This document shows, piece after piece, positions 26,696-35,530 of a stretch of DNA of 64,000 nt (the first letter of the stretch is position 1; every line of letters begins with the position of its first letter). The stretch spans positions 248,001-312,000 of the forward strand of contig CAVSSL010000006.1 in assembly GCA_963730585.1 (NCBI GenBank). The letters run 5' to 3'. Position numbers and translations under genes: made by a program. The notes beneath the pieces are model-generated. The model was not told the origin of the DNA and did not search any database. It saw only the letters and a list, made by a program, of their open reading frames with translations. The stretch comes from Pedococcus_A sp963730585. GTDB taxonomy: Bacteria > Actinomycetota > Actinomycetes > Actinomycetales > Dermatophilaceae.

Positions 26696-27514
26696 GTGGC
26701 CCGGGTGCTGGTGATCGACGACGACGCCACGGTCTCGGAGGTGGTGGTGGCCTACCTCGAGGCCGCGGGGCTGCACGCGAGCCGGGCCGCCGACGGCCCC
26801 TCGGGCCTCCTTCTCGCGGCGGAGGAGCCACCCGACGCGGTGGTGCTCGACCTCATGCTTCCTGGCATCGACGGGCTGGAGGTGTGCCGCAGGTTGCGGC
26901 TGGAGCGACCTGACCTTCCGGTCGTCATGCTGACCGCACGGGGCGAGGAGGAGGACCGGGTCCTGGGCCTCGAGGTCGGCGCTGACGACTACGTGACCAA
27001 GCCCTTCAGCCCCCGTGAGCTGGTGCTGCGCCTCCAGTCGGTGCTGCGACGGTCGCTGCGGTCGGCACCGGCATCAACACCGACATCGCCGTCACCGGAG
27101 CCACCTTCGGAGCCGTCAGCGGAGGTGCCGGCCCTGCTCGTGGACGCCGACCTCGTGCTGGACCGGCTGGCCCACCGCGCCACCCTCGACGGGCGGGAGC
27201 TCGCCCTGACCGTGCGGGAGTTCGACCTGCTCGCCTGGCTGCTGGCGCACCCCGGACGCGTGTGGGCCCGCGAGGAGCTCATGCGATCGGTGTGGGGGTG
27301 GGAGTACGGCGACCAGTCGACCGTCACCGTGCACGTGCGACGCGTGCGGGAGAAGGTTGAGCCCGACCCGTCGGCACCGAGGCGGCTCGTCACGGTGTTC
27401 GGCGTTGGCTACCGGTGGGACCCGGCCGCTCCCGACAGCCCGGCCGCTGTCGCCGCCCCGGCCACTCCTGACGCCTCGGCTCCTGGGCCGGGCATCGCAG
27501 AGCTCGCGCCGTGA
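26696..27514 (+). CDS. OmpR/PhoB-type response regulator
   Basis: 272 aa from GTG at 26696. Receiver domain residues 1-115: acidic pair VIDDD, phosphoacceptor Asp52 in VVLDLMLPGIDG, and Lys102 in VTKPF. A Pro/Ser-rich linker (about 120-145) precedes a winged-helix output domain with LTVREFDLLAWLLAHPGRV and STVTVHVRRVREKVE. The last 30 residues are an unusual Ala/Pro-rich tail. Its stop overlaps the kinase GTG (GTGA), so the pair is coupled. The signal is unknown. Confidence 0.94.
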   Translation: MARVLVIDDDATVSEVVVAYLEAAGLHASRAADGPSGLLLAAEEPPDAVVLDLMLPGIDGLEVCRRLRLERPDLPVVMLTARGEEEDRVLGLEVGADDYVTKPFSPRELVLRLQSVLRRSLRSAPASTPTSPSPEPPSEPSAEVPALLVDADLVLDRLAHRATLDGRELALTVREFDLLAWLLAHPGRVWAREELMRSVWGWEYGDQSTVTVHVRRVREKVEPDPSAPRRLVTVFGVGYRWDPAAPDSPAAVAAPATPDASAPGPGIAELAP

Positions 27515-28554
27515 ACACGGTCGAGGTGCAGGCCGTCGTCCTGTCGGCAATCGTCGCAGCGGGCACCGGTCTGGTCGGGGCGGTGCTCGTGGTGTCGCTG
27601 GCCCGGGTGCGACCGGTGTGGGCCGCGGCGGCCGCACCGCTGGTGGTGGTCCTGTCGCTGGCCGCCGGGGTCTACGCCAGCGCCCGCGCGATGCTGCTCA
27701 CCGAGCGGGAGTCCAACACCGTGTTGCTGGTGCTCCTGGCGGCCGTGCCGGTCGCCGCGGTGCTCGGGGCAGCCACCGCGTTGCGTGTGCAGGACCTGGC
27801 CAGGGCGCGGGCACGCGAGGCAGCCGAGCGCGACCGGAACCGACAGGTGGAGGAGGGCCGGCGCGAGCTGGTGGCCTGGGTGTCCCACGACCTGCGCACC
27901 CCGTTGGCCGGCATGCAGGCGATCACGGAGGCGCTGCAGGACGGGGTGGCCACCGACCCCGCGGAGTACCTCGAGCGGATGCGCGCCGAGGTGTCCCGGA
28001 TGAGCGCGATGGTCGACGATCTCCTCGCGCTCTCGCGGCTGCAGTCGCCTGCGTTCCGCCTTCGCGTGCAGCACGTCAGCCTCGCCGACACGGTTTCCGA
28101 CGTCGTGGCGTGGGCGCAACCCCTCGCGCAGGTGCGTGGCGTCCGGCTGAGCGGCCGTGCCGAGGGTCCAGTGCCGGCTGAGGTCGACGCGGGGGAGGTC
28201 GGCCGGGCGGTGGGGAACCTCGTCGTCAACGCGATCCGCCACACGCCTGCCGGGGGTGAGGTGCAGGTGGCGGTGATGCTCGACGGTGCGGGCGCTGGCA
28301 ACACCGCCGAGGCCACCGTGACCGTGTGGGACGGCTGTGGCGGCATTGCCCAGGAGGCGCTCGGCCGGTTGTTCGAGCCGGGCTGGCGCGGCGTGGAGGC
28401 GCGCTCGCCCGAGAACGGCGGTGGCGCCGGGCTCGGCCTGGCCATCGTGCGGGGCGTGGCTGCCGCGCACGGCGGGACCGCCGAGGTGGCCAACGAGGGT
28501 GGCGGGTGCCGGTTCACCCTCCGGCTCCCCGTTGCCGCTGCGGGCCCCGGCTAG
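27511..28554 (+). CDS. Sensor histidine kinase
   Basis: 347 aa. Three hydrophobic segments near the N-terminus (about residues 8-32, 35-58 and 70-90) with almost no extracellular domain, so sensing may be intramembrane. The phosphoacceptor motif is VSHDLRTPL near residue 127; the ATPase domain has NLVVNAIRHTPAGG (N box), GCGGIAQEAL and GGGAGLGLAIV (G boxes). It phosphorylates the upstream regulator. Its stop TAG is part of the -10-like element of the cupin gene. Confidence 0.94.
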   Translation: MNTVEVQAVVLSAIVAAGTGLVGAVLVVSLARVRPVWAAAAAPLVVVLSLAAGVYASARAMLLTERESNTVLLVLLAAVPVAAVLGAATALRVQDLARARAREAAERDRNRQVEEGRRELVAWVSHDLRTPLAGMQAITEALQDGVATDPAEYLERMRAEVSRMSAMVDDLLALSRLQSPAFRLRVQHVSLADTVSDVVAWAQPLAQVRGVRLSGRAEGPVPAEVDAGEVGRAVGNLVVNAIRHTPAGGEVQVAVMLDGAGAGNTAEATVTVWDGCGGIAQEALGRLFEPGWRGVEARSPENGGGAGLGLAIVRGVAAAHGGTAEVANEGGGCRFTLRLPVAAAGPG

Positions 28555-28557
28555 GGT
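28552..28557 (+). promoter_or_regulatory. -10-like TAGGGT overlapping the kinase stop codon
   Basis: TAGGGT begins with the histidine kinase stop codon and ends 6 nt before the cupin ATG at 28564. Confidence 0.5.
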
Positions 28558-28563
28558 TTGTCC

Positions 28564-28923
28564 ATGCCACGACTGATCAGCTCCCCGACCTCCATCCCCG
28601 TCCCCGGCGGGAAGATCATCAACGAGCACGTCGGCAGGGTGAACAGCGGCACCGAGGCGGTCTCGGTCGCCCACATGGTCGCCCCGCCCGGGTGGGAGGA
28701 GCCGGCGCAGACGCCGGAGTTCGACGAGGTCACGCTGGTGCTCAAGGGCGAGGTCGTCGTCGACCACGACGGTGGCCCGACCACGGTGGCGGCCGGTCAG
28801 TCCATCATCACGTCGGCCGGCGAGCGGGTGCGCTACTCCTGCGGACCCGAGGGAGCCGAGTACGTCGCCGTGTGCCTGCCGGCGTTCTCGCCCGAGTCCG
28901 TCAACCGCGAGGACGAGGCGTGA
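28564..28923 (+). CDS. Cupin domain protein
   Basis: 119 aa single cupin barrel. Partial cupin motif 1 is seen in PEFDEVTLVLKGEVVVDHDG, and motif 2 in AGQSIITSAGERVRYSCGP, but the usual metal-binding His residues are largely missing, so it may bind a ligand without metal. There is no assigned function. Its TGA overlaps the adenosine deaminase GTG (GTGA), implying coupled translation and a possible role linked to purine metabolism. Confidence 0.75.
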   Translation: MPRLISSPTSIPVPGGKIINEHVGRVNSGTEAVSVAHMVAPPGWEEPAQTPEFDEVTLVLKGEVVVDHDGGPTTVAAGQSIITSAGERVRYSCGPEGAEYVAVCLPAFSPESVNREDEA

Positions 28924-30119
28924 TCTGGGGCCGGCGCCCTGACGGCGACGACGGGTCGAGCGCCGCTGTGGGCGCGGACGAGGCAGCCGGCGCCGAGCTG
29001 AGCCTGGCGGAGAAGATCAAGCAGGCCCCCAAGGCGCTGCTCCACGACCACCTCGACGGGGGCCTGCGCCCGCAGACGATCCTCGAGATCGCCGACGAGG
29101 TCGGGTATGCCGCGCTGCCGGCTTCCGACGCCGAGTCCCTCGGCACGTGGTTCCTGGAGAGCGCCGACTCCGGCTCGCTCGTGCGCTACCTCGAGACCTT
29201 CGACCACACCCTCGCCGTCATGCAGACCACCGATGGCCTGCGTCGGGTGGCCCGCGAGTGCGTGCTCGACCTGGCGGAGGACGGGGTCGTCTACGCCGAG
29301 AGCCGCTACGCACCCGAGCAGCACCTCGAGGCGGGGCTGCAGCTCGAGGACGTGATCGAGGCCGTCAACGCCGGCTTCCGCGAGGGGGAGGGGCTCGCCG
29401 CCGAGGCGGGCCATCCCATCCGCGTCACCGCGCTGCTGACCGCGATGCGCCACGCGGCCAAGAGCACCGAGATCGCCGAGCTGGCGGTCCGCTACCGCGA
29501 CGAGGGCGTCGCGGGCTTCGACATCGCGGGCGCCGAGGCCGGTTTCCCGCCCACCCGGCACCTCGACGCCTTCGAGTACCTGCGCCGCGAGAACGCCCAC
29601 TTCACCATCCACGCCGGAGAGGCCTTCGGACTGCCGAGCATCTGGGAGGCCATCCAGTGGTGCGGCGCCGACCGGCTCGGCCACGGCGTCCGCATCGTCG
29701 ACGACATCATGGTGCGCGACCGCGCGTTCGGTGACGACGTCGCGGCGGCGATCGCCGCCGACCCGGCCGACGTGCACCTCGGCCGCCTCGCGGCATACGT
29801 GCGCGACATGCGCATCCCGCTCGAGATGTGCCCGAGCAGCAACGTGCAGACCGGTGCGGCGGACTCCGTTGCGCTGCACCCGATCTCGCTTCTCAAGCGG
29901 CTGCGGTTCCGCGTCACCGTCAACACCGACAACCGGCTCATGAGCGGCACCAGCATGACCCGCGAGATGGGCCTGCTCGTGGGCGAGGCCGGCTGGACCC
30001 TCGAGGACCTGCGTTGGGTCACGATCAACGCGATGAAGTCGGCGTTCATCCCCTTCGACGAGCGTCTCGCGATCATCGAGGAAATCGTCAAGCCGGGTTA
30101 CGCCAAGCTGCTCGGCTGA
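28920..30119 (+). CDS. add: Adenosine deaminase
   Basis: 399 aa from GTG at 28920. Zinc ligands His42 and His44 in LLHDHLDGGLRP, third zinc His and catalytic Glu in FTIHAGEAFG, HGVRI with the active-site His, SSNVQTGA, and NTDNRLMSG with the zinc-binding Asp. Converts adenosine and deoxyadenosine to inosine and deoxyinosine. The first 30 residues are a low-complexity acidic extension before the conserved region. Cupin overlap suggests an operon. The TGA is within a palindrome shared with the convergent RDD gene. Confidence 0.95.
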   Translation: MIWGRRPDGDDGSSAAVGADEAAGAELSLAEKIKQAPKALLHDHLDGGLRPQTILEIADEVGYAALPASDAESLGTWFLESADSGSLVRYLETFDHTLAVMQTTDGLRRVARECVLDLAEDGVVYAESRYAPEQHLEAGLQLEDVIEAVNAGFREGEGLAAEAGHPIRVTALLTAMRHAAKSTEIAELAVRYRDEGVAGFDIAGAEAGFPPTRHLDAFEYLRRENAHFTIHAGEAFGLPSIWEAIQWCGADRLGHGVRIVDDIMVRDRAFGDDVAAAIAADPADVHLGRLAAYVRDMRIPLEMCPSSNVQTGAADSVALHPISLLKRLRFRVTVNTDNRLMSGTSMTREMGLLVGEAGWTLEDLRWVTINAMKSAFIPFDERLAIIEEIVKPGYAKLLG

Positions 30120-30150
30120 CCGGTGGCTTGACCCGCCACCTGACCGGTCA
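30117..30150. terminator. Palindrome containing both stop codons of convergent genes
   Basis: TGACCGGT (30117-30124) and ACCGGTCA (30143-30150) are exact inverted repeats. The left arm starts with the adenosine deaminase TGA and the right arm ends with the TCA that is the RDD gene's stop on the minus strand. An alternative stem GGTGGC/GCCACC lies inside. Likely a bidirectional terminator. Confidence 0.6.
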
Positions 30151-30990
30151 ACGCGGGCCCGTGGTGAGGTGGTCCGGCGCGAGGTGGTCCGGTGGCACGA
30201 CCGTGGCGCGCAGGGCCTGGTCGCGCTCGAGCCGGGCGGCGTCACGGCTGCGCCGCTCGGCGAGCAGGGCCATGAGCACCCACTCCGGGTGGTTGCCCGG
30301 CGGCGGGGGCGGCGCCATGTAGGGAGTCGCCTCGGCGAGCAGCCGGTGCGCCAGCTCCTCGCGGATGCCGGGCGCGAACGTGCCTGTGCGCGAGAGGAAC
30401 TGGCGGATCGTCGCCGCGAGGGCGTCCGGCAGCGGCGCGATGTCGGCGCCGGCCGCCCACGCCGCGAGGTGGGGCGGCATCGGCGGAGGTGGGGGCAGCG
30501 ACACGCGCTGCCGGTCGCGCACGACGTAGGTGCCCGCGAGCAGGTCGCCGAACCGCTTGCCGCGACGGTTGAAGACGGCGCAGATCAGGGCCGGCATGCC
30601 GAAGCAGGCGTAGATCTCGAGCACGCCCACCATGGCGCGGGTCACCGCGTGGCGGAACTGGATCGGGCCCGCGTCGTCGCGCACGGTGCGGATCCCGAGG
30701 GCGAGGTGCCCCAGCGTCTTGCCCCGCGTGAGGGTCTCGAAGGTCGTCGGGATGGCGACCATGGCGCCGATCGTGGCGACGGTGATCGCGGCGCCGACGA
30801 GGGCGTCGTCGCCCGAGCCCGCCAGCGTGTAGGCGACCCACTGGAAACCCCACAGCGCGGCATACCCGATCAGCAGGTCGATGATCCCCGAGCAGATCCG
30901 CAGACCCAGGCCGGCGTGCGGCAGGTCGAGCGCGACCGCCTCGCCGGTGACGAGGTCGTCGGCACCCACCCCCACGGTGCTGCTGCTCAC
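30148..30990 (-). CDS. RDD family membrane protein
   Basis: 280 aa from GTG at 30990 (GTG at 30996 possible, adding two residues). Three hydrophobic segments of the RDD domain: IIDLLIGYAALWGFQWVAY near residue 38, ITVATIGAMVAIPTTF near residue 70, and VLEIYACFGMPALICAVF near residue 135, with the basic loop GKTLGHLALGIRTVRDD. A Pro-rich cytoplasmic C-terminal domain of about 110 residues follows. The start is chosen because TAGGGT lies 6 nt before 30990. It is divergent from the SpoIIM-like gene, a common actinobacterial pair. Confidence 0.85.
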   Translation of the reverse strand: MSSSTVGVGADDLVTGEAVALDLPHAGLGLRICSGIIDLLIGYAALWGFQWVAYTLAGSGDDALVGAAITVATIGAMVAIPTTFETLTRGKTLGHLALGIRTVRDDAGPIQFRHAVTRAMVGVLEIYACFGMPALICAVFNRRGKRFGDLLAGTYVVRDRQRVSLPPPPPMPPHLAAWAAGADIAPLPDALAATIRQFLSRTGTFAPGIREELAHRLLAEATPYMAPPPPPGNHPEWVLMALLAERRSRDAARLERDQALRATVVPPDHLAPDHLTTGPR

Positions 30991-30996
30991 CGGCAC

Positions 30997-31002
30997 ACCC
31001 TA
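30997..31002 (-). promoter_or_regulatory. -10-like TAGGGT for the RDD gene
   Basis: On the minus strand TAGGGT is followed by 6 nt and GTG at 30990. It faces the SpoIIM promoter 32 bp away. Confidence 0.5.
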
Positions 31003-31033
31003 CAACCGCCCACCCGTCCTGCCGCCGTGCGAC

Positions 31034-31039
31034 TAGGGT
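31034..31039 (+). promoter_or_regulatory. -10-like TAGGGT for the SpoIIM-like gene
   Basis: TAGGGT ends 7 nt before GTG at 31047. Confidence 0.5.
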
Positions 31040-31046
31040 GTCGCCC

Positions 31047-32043
31047 GTGGACCTGGACGCCTACGTGGCAGCCCACCGGGGGGACTGGGAACGGCTCGAG
31101 CAGCTCAGCAAGCAGCGGCGCCTGACGGGGGCCGAGGCCGACGAGATCCTCGACCGCTACCAGCGGGTGGCGACCCACCTGTCACTCGTCCGGTCCACCG
31201 CCCCCGACCCCTCCCTGGTCGCGTACCTCTCCATGCTGCTGGCCAAGGCCCGCTCACGCTCGGCCGGCACCCGCACGATGTCGTGGTCCGACGTCGGCCG
31301 GTTCTTCGGCCAGTCGTTCCCCGCCGCGCTCTACCGGATGCGCCGGTGGTGGATCACGGTGCTCGTGCTCGACCTGCTCCTGGCCGTGGTCATGGGCTGG
31401 TGGCTGCTCGCCCACCCGTCGGTGGAGAGCTCGCTCGCCTCGCCCGAGCAGGTGCGCCAGCTCGTCGAGAACGACTTCGAGAACTACTACAGCGAGTACG
31501 CCGCGACGTCGTTCGCCCTGCGGGTGTGGACCAACAACTTCTGGCTCTCGGCGATCTGTGTCGCCGCAGGCGTGTTCGGGCTGCCGGTCGTCTACATGTT
31601 GGTCACCAACATGGCGAACCTCGCGGTCGTCGGCTCGATGATGATCCGGCACGACCGCGGGGCGCTGTTCTTCGGGCTGATCGCGCCGCACGGGCTGCTC
31701 GAGCTGACCTGTCTCTTCGTCGCCGCCGGTGTGGGGCTGCGCCTGTTCTGGGCGTGGGTCGAACCGGGGCCGCGCTCGCGGGCCCAGGCGCTGGCCGCCG
31801 AGGGCCGGGCGGCGCTCGGGACGTCGCTGGGACTGGTCGTGCTGCTCCTGGTGTGCGGTCTCATCGAGGCGTTCGTGACGCCGTCGGGGCTGCCGACGTG
31901 GGCGCGTGTGAGCATCGGCGTGCTCGCCGAGGCGGCCTTCTTCACCTACGTCTTCACGCGCGGGCCGCTGGGCCCACCGTCGCGGCGAGACCGGCGACCT
32001 CGCCGAAGCGGACCGGGGCGCCGAGCTGCCGGTCGCCGGCTGA
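31047..32043 (+). CDS. Stage II sporulation protein M-like membrane protein (DUF95), probable 3' frameshift
   Basis: GTG start. Soluble N-terminal region of about 100 residues, then five to six hydrophobic segments including YRMRRWWITVLVLDLLLAVVMG, the NNFWLSAICVAAGVFGLPVVY block and LIAPHGLLELTCLFVAAG, all typical of SpoIIM/DUF95 proteins that in non-sporulators are of unknown function. As written the frame runs on to 32225 with an Arg-rich, non-conserved tail. Removing one G from GGG at 31962-31964 restores a plausible acidic end (GETGDLAEADRGAELPVAG) that stops at 32043. I therefore infer a +1 shift near the 3' end. Confidence 0.8.
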
Positions 32044-32214
32044 CGCCGCTTGTGACCCCGCTCGCACGCCAGAGGGGTATGCCGTTGCGGCACGTCGCGA
32101 TCGGAGATGCGCCGGTGTCGGACCAACGCCGCTTCACCGAGCCCGCCCGTTCGCGGCGAAAAGGCGCCATGCATGTGGCTATCGGTGTGGTGAGTCGCGA
32201 GGAGACTGATTGCC

Positions 32215-32586
32215 ATGACTTCTAACGAGGTGGACGTCTACCTGGCAGGACTCGAGGAACCGAAGCGCAGCACACTCGAAGCCTTGCGCCGATCGATTCT
32301 GGCCGTCGTCCCCGACGCGGAGGAGTGCATCTCCTACGGCATGCCAGCGTTCCGGGTCGGCGGGAAGGTGGTCGCCGGCTTCGCGGCGTTCAAGAACCAT
32401 CTCGCATACCTGCCGCACAGCGGCAAGGTGCTTGCAGACCTGGGCGACGCCCTGACCGGGTACGAGCGCACAAGTGGCTCGCTCCACTTCCCGATCGACG
32501 AACCCCTCCCGGACGAGCTCGTTCGGAGACTCGTGGACGCGAAACTTGCAATCCTCGGCTTCTCAGCCACGCCGCCGTCGTCTTGA
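32215..32586 (+). CDS. DUF1801 family protein
   Basis: 123 aa with a GAGGAG ribosome binding site. SNEVDVYLAGLEEPKRSTLEALR, then EECISYGMPAFRVGGKVVAGFAAFKNHLAYLPHSG, matches the DUF1801/YdhG fold (frataxin-like topology); a role in iron handling has been proposed for some members but is not established. Length is normal. Codon use is noticeably less GC-biased than in its upstream neighbour, and it opens the accessory-looking segment. Confidence 0.82.
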   Translation: MTSNEVDVYLAGLEEPKRSTLEALRRSILAVVPDAEECISYGMPAFRVGGKVVAGFAAFKNHLAYLPHSGKVLADLGDALTGYERTSGSLHFPIDEPLPDELVRRLVDAKLAILGFSATPPSS

Positions 32587-32607
32587 TGCGCCCGCTGACC
32601 GGGCACG

Positions 32608-33861
32608 TCAGGGACTGCCCGAAGGCTCCCGCGCTGCGGCCAGGCGTTCCACGGTGTCGGGGTGGGTGGCGAACAGCAGGTATTCGATCCGGGGTGGGTG
32701 GACGTCGGTGATGTTGACCTCGGCCAGGCGCAGCTGCAGAGCGGCGAACTCGGCGGGTTCACCGGTCAGCCGTAGGGCATGCTGGTCGGCACGGGCCTCG
32801 ACCCGACGCGAGATGAGGTTCTGCACTGGGCCGCTGACGAGACCTGCTACCGCCACGGCGGCGAGCACCAACCCAAGAGCGGTCGGCGAGCTGATGGAGC
32901 TCACCCCGGCCCGGTGTAGCAGGGGAGCCCACTGCCCCAACAGGTAGAGCGACACGAGCGCCGCCGCGGCGCCGATCGCCCCCAACAGCGCGGCCAGTTC
33001 GGTGTCCCGGTCCTTGGCGTGGCCCAGCTCGTGCGCGACGACACTGCGCACCTCACCTGGAGACGCTTCGCGCAGCAGCGTGTCGTAGACCACGATCCGA
33101 CGGGTGCGTCCCAAGCCGGACACGTACGCGTTGAGCCCGGTGGTACGCCGCGACGCGTCCGCGACCAGCACATCCCGCACCGGCATGCCGTCCCGGGCGG
33201 CCATGGTGAGCAGCTCCTCACGCAGCGGCGCCGCCGGCATCGGGGTGAACTTGTTGAACACAGGCTCGACCAGGACGGGGAAGGCGAACGACAGCAGGAC
33301 CACCAAGGCGGCGGCACCCACCGCTCCGAACGCCCACCACCAGCGGGGCGCGAAGTGGGTCAGCGTGTAGAACCCGCCGAGCACCACCGCACCGATCACC
33401 GTCCCGACCGCGTATCCCTTGAACAGGTCCGCCGCCCAGCCGCCCCAGTCCTGGGTGGACAGCCCGTAGTCGCGCAGCACGGTGTGGCGCCAGGCACTGA
33501 ACGGCAGTTCCACCAACCACAGCATCGTCAGGATGACCAGGCCGCCCACCAGAGCCTCCGCCAGCCAGTGCCCACCGAACGGCTGGCCCACCCAGGCGAC
33601 GATCCGGGCACCCGCCGGGGTGAACCCGAGCAGCAGGGGCACCACCAGTCCCACCAGCAGGGAACCGTACGAACTGGGGCGCAGGGCGGCGTGCAGCGCC
33701 CGACCTCTGGTGACCACGCCAGCCGGCACGTCGCCCAGCGCCGCCGCTCGGTCGGCGCGGGTCGGGCTGGGCACCCGCCAGGGCACCAGCGTGATCGCCG
33801 CGACGGTCAGCACGATGCCGAGCGCGACCAGCGTCACCAGAGCCCACCATGTCGGGGTCAC
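32608..33861 (-). CDS. M48 family zinc metalloprotease (Ste24/HtpX-like)
   Basis: 417 aa. N-terminal CAAX-protease-1-like region with several membrane segments (about residues 5-25, 68-90, 100-120, 150-175, 185-205), then the zinc motif SVVAHELGHAKDRD near residue 272 and a distal ARADQHAL segment supplying the third zinc ligand region. The STE24-like layout suggests cleavage of membrane or secreted proteins; since bacteria lack CAAX prenylation the substrate is unknown. It is convergent with the DUF1801 gene (21-bp gap). Confidence 0.9.
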   Translation of the reverse strand: MTPTWWALVTLVALGIVLTVAAITLVPWRVPSPTRADRAAALGDVPAGVVTRGRALHAALRPSSYGSLLVGLVVPLLLGFTPAGARIVAWVGQPFGGHWLAEALVGGLVILTMLWLVELPFSAWRHTVLRDYGLSTQDWGGWAADLFKGYAVGTVIGAVVLGGFYTLTHFAPRWWWAFGAVGAAALVVLLSFAFPVLVEPVFNKFTPMPAAPLREELLTMAARDGMPVRDVLVADASRRTTGLNAYVSGLGRTRRIVVYDTLLREASPGEVRSVVAHELGHAKDRDTELAALLGAIGAAAALVSLYLLGQWAPLLHRAGVSSISSPTALGLVLAAVAVAGLVSGPVQNLISRRVEARADQHALRLTGEPAEFAALQLRLAEVNITDVHPPRIEYLLFATHPDTVERLAAAREPSGSP

Positions 33862-34206
33862 GGCCGTCCCCTCCCCTCCCTGTCACCGCCAATGCTGGTT
33901 CAGCCGCCGGAACAGCTGCCGCCCACCCGACACGGGCAACGACCAGCAGTCCCAACAGTGAAGGTAGGCCGCCACGTCCAGGGCCCACAGGCTAGGTGCA
34001 CGACTCTGGCTGGCCGACTCACCCAGAACACCGCCACAATGCCGAGGTTCGGGAGGTCGACAGGCGGCGGAAAGACGCGCCCCAGAGTTGTTCTGCCAAA
34101 GGCCCGAAGTGTCGGAGAGACCGACAGCCAGGTGGGGTGCATTTGCAGCGCTTTGTGGTGCGGCTGATCGGCTGTGCGGAGGCGCACCCGGTTCTAGGGT
34201 TCTGGG
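33862..34206. other. Intergenic region between M48 protease and SMI1/KNR4 gene
   Basis: 345 bp of divergent upstream sequence. No ORF with convincing coding character was found. It contains a small inverted repeat TGTCGG-N5-CCGACA at 34110-34126 and, at its right end, the TAGGGT element of the SMI1/KNR4 gene. It has no GTATGCCG octamer. Confidence 0.4.
34195..34200 (+). promoter_or_regulatory. -10-like TAGGGT for the SMI1/KNR4 gene
   Basis: TAGGGT ends 6 nt before GTG at 34207. Confidence 0.5.
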
Positions 34207-35481
34207 GTGGTCCGACTGAAAGAGTGGCCGGCCGACGACCTTGACGGGTTGTTGCGCCAGTGGAGTGCTGCCTGTTTGGCGCGCCTCGGTGCCCTGGAGC
34301 GCCCCGTCGCGGCGGCCGCGCGCACCGGCAGCCTCCTCCGCCCGCCTGCTACTGAGTCCGCTGTGGCTGCCGCTCAACGTAGGTTGGGCGTGCATCTTCC
34401 GCCGTCGTACCGGCAGTTCCTGCTGCTCTCCGACGGCGCGTACGGCGACACGATGGGCGCCCTGACGACGAGCTCGTATCGGTCCGGCGACTCTGGCGAG
34501 GCATGGGGCTTCGTTCCGGTCGCTGAAGTACGACCGTACGTCGAGGTCGATCCTCACGCGGTCGAGATCTGGCTGGAGCTGCAAGACGAGATCGACGCGG
34601 CGGACGGCGGCGGGGTCGACCTGACGCCGGTGTTCGAGGGCGACGAGGTGCGCGATCACCGGCCGATGCAGGACGCGCTTGCCATCGCGCGTGGCTTCGA
34701 CGCCAACTGCTCGCTGCTGGTCCCGGTCGGCGGGCCCGGTCCCGGCGAGGAGTGGGAGGTGTGGGAACACCACAAGGAGGGCACCACCCGCTGGTCCTCG
34801 TTTCGTGCATACCTGCACGACACCGTGGAGGAGCACCTCGGCGTGGATGTGGACGAGGCCGAGGCGTTGCTGCTTGTGGCCGGTGCGGAGTCCGGCGACC
34901 AGTCTGCGGTACAGCGGCTGGCGCGGGTGCGGTCGCCGGAAGCCTTGAAACTCCTGGTCGATGCGGCACGTCGGGGCGTCGCGCCACACGCCGTGACGCG
35001 CTCTCTGGCGCGCATCGGCGGCCGAGAGGTCGTGGCGGTGCTCAGTGCGCTGCAGCTCGAGTCGTGGCAGCAGCAGTGCGTCCACGCGGCGCTGGCGCGG
35101 ATCGGGACGCCCGAGGCCCTCGACCACCTTGCCGCCGTCGGGGCCTACTGGTACCTCGCCCAGGTCGGCGATCCGCGCGCTCCCGCGATCGCCGCCGCTC
35201 AACTGCCCCACGGTGACGTCTCGGCGGTGCTGGCAGCAACGCGCCTGCTCTCGCAGCTGCCCGACTCCGCGTGGGTTCCCGCCCTGGTTGCCGCGTACGA
35301 GCGGGTGCCGTATGACGAGGTGCGGCACACAATCCTGCACGCCCTCGTCGCGTGCGGGGCCACCGAGGAGGTGCGGCGACGCGTACCCGACCTGCTCGAC
35401 GGGGCGTACGGATACCTGGCGCGGGCGCTGCAGGAACGGCTTTCGCCTCCTACCGATCCGACGCAGTCACCGAGTTCCTGA
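34207..35481 (+). CDS. SMI1/KNR4 domain protein with C-terminal HEAT-like repeats
   Basis: 424 aa from GTG. The SMI1/KNR4 fold spans about residues 40-210: ESAVAAAQRRLGVHLPPSYR followed by FLLLSDGAYG is its hallmark, and FDANCSLLVPV with EEWEVWEHHKEGTTRW closes it. Residues about 225-410 are short helical repeats (ALKLLVDAARRG, VVAVLSALQL, ALDHLAAVG) resembling HEAT or PBS-lyase repeats. SMI1/KNR4 proteins are frequent immunity proteins of polymorphic toxins, but no toxin gene is seen next to this one, so it may be an orphan immunity or a regulatory scaffold. Confidence 0.8.
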   Translation: MVRLKEWPADDLDGLLRQWSAACLARLGALERPVAAAARTGSLLRPPATESAVAAAQRRLGVHLPPSYRQFLLLSDGAYGDTMGALTTSSYRSGDSGEAWGFVPVAEVRPYVEVDPHAVEIWLELQDEIDAADGGGVDLTPVFEGDEVRDHRPMQDALAIARGFDANCSLLVPVGGPGPGEEWEVWEHHKEGTTRWSSFRAYLHDTVEEHLGVDVDEAEALLLVAGAESGDQSAVQRLARVRSPEALKLLVDAARRGVAPHAVTRSLARIGGREVVAVLSALQLESWQQQCVHAALARIGTPEALDHLAAVGAYWYLAQVGDPRAPAIAAAQLPHGDVSAVLAATRLLSQLPDSAWVPALVAAYERVPYDEVRHTILHALVACGATEEVRRRVPDLLDGAYGYLARALQERLSPPTDPTQSPSS

Positions 35482-35530
35482 CCGGGCACGATCCAACGAG
35501 TGGCACCCCGGTTCTTGGTCGAGCGACCGA

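Noticed and set aside
31047..32225. SpoIIM protein with a long Arg-rich tail
   Set aside because: The tail has no membrane or domain character, and correction of one G gives a compact ending with a TGA at 32043.
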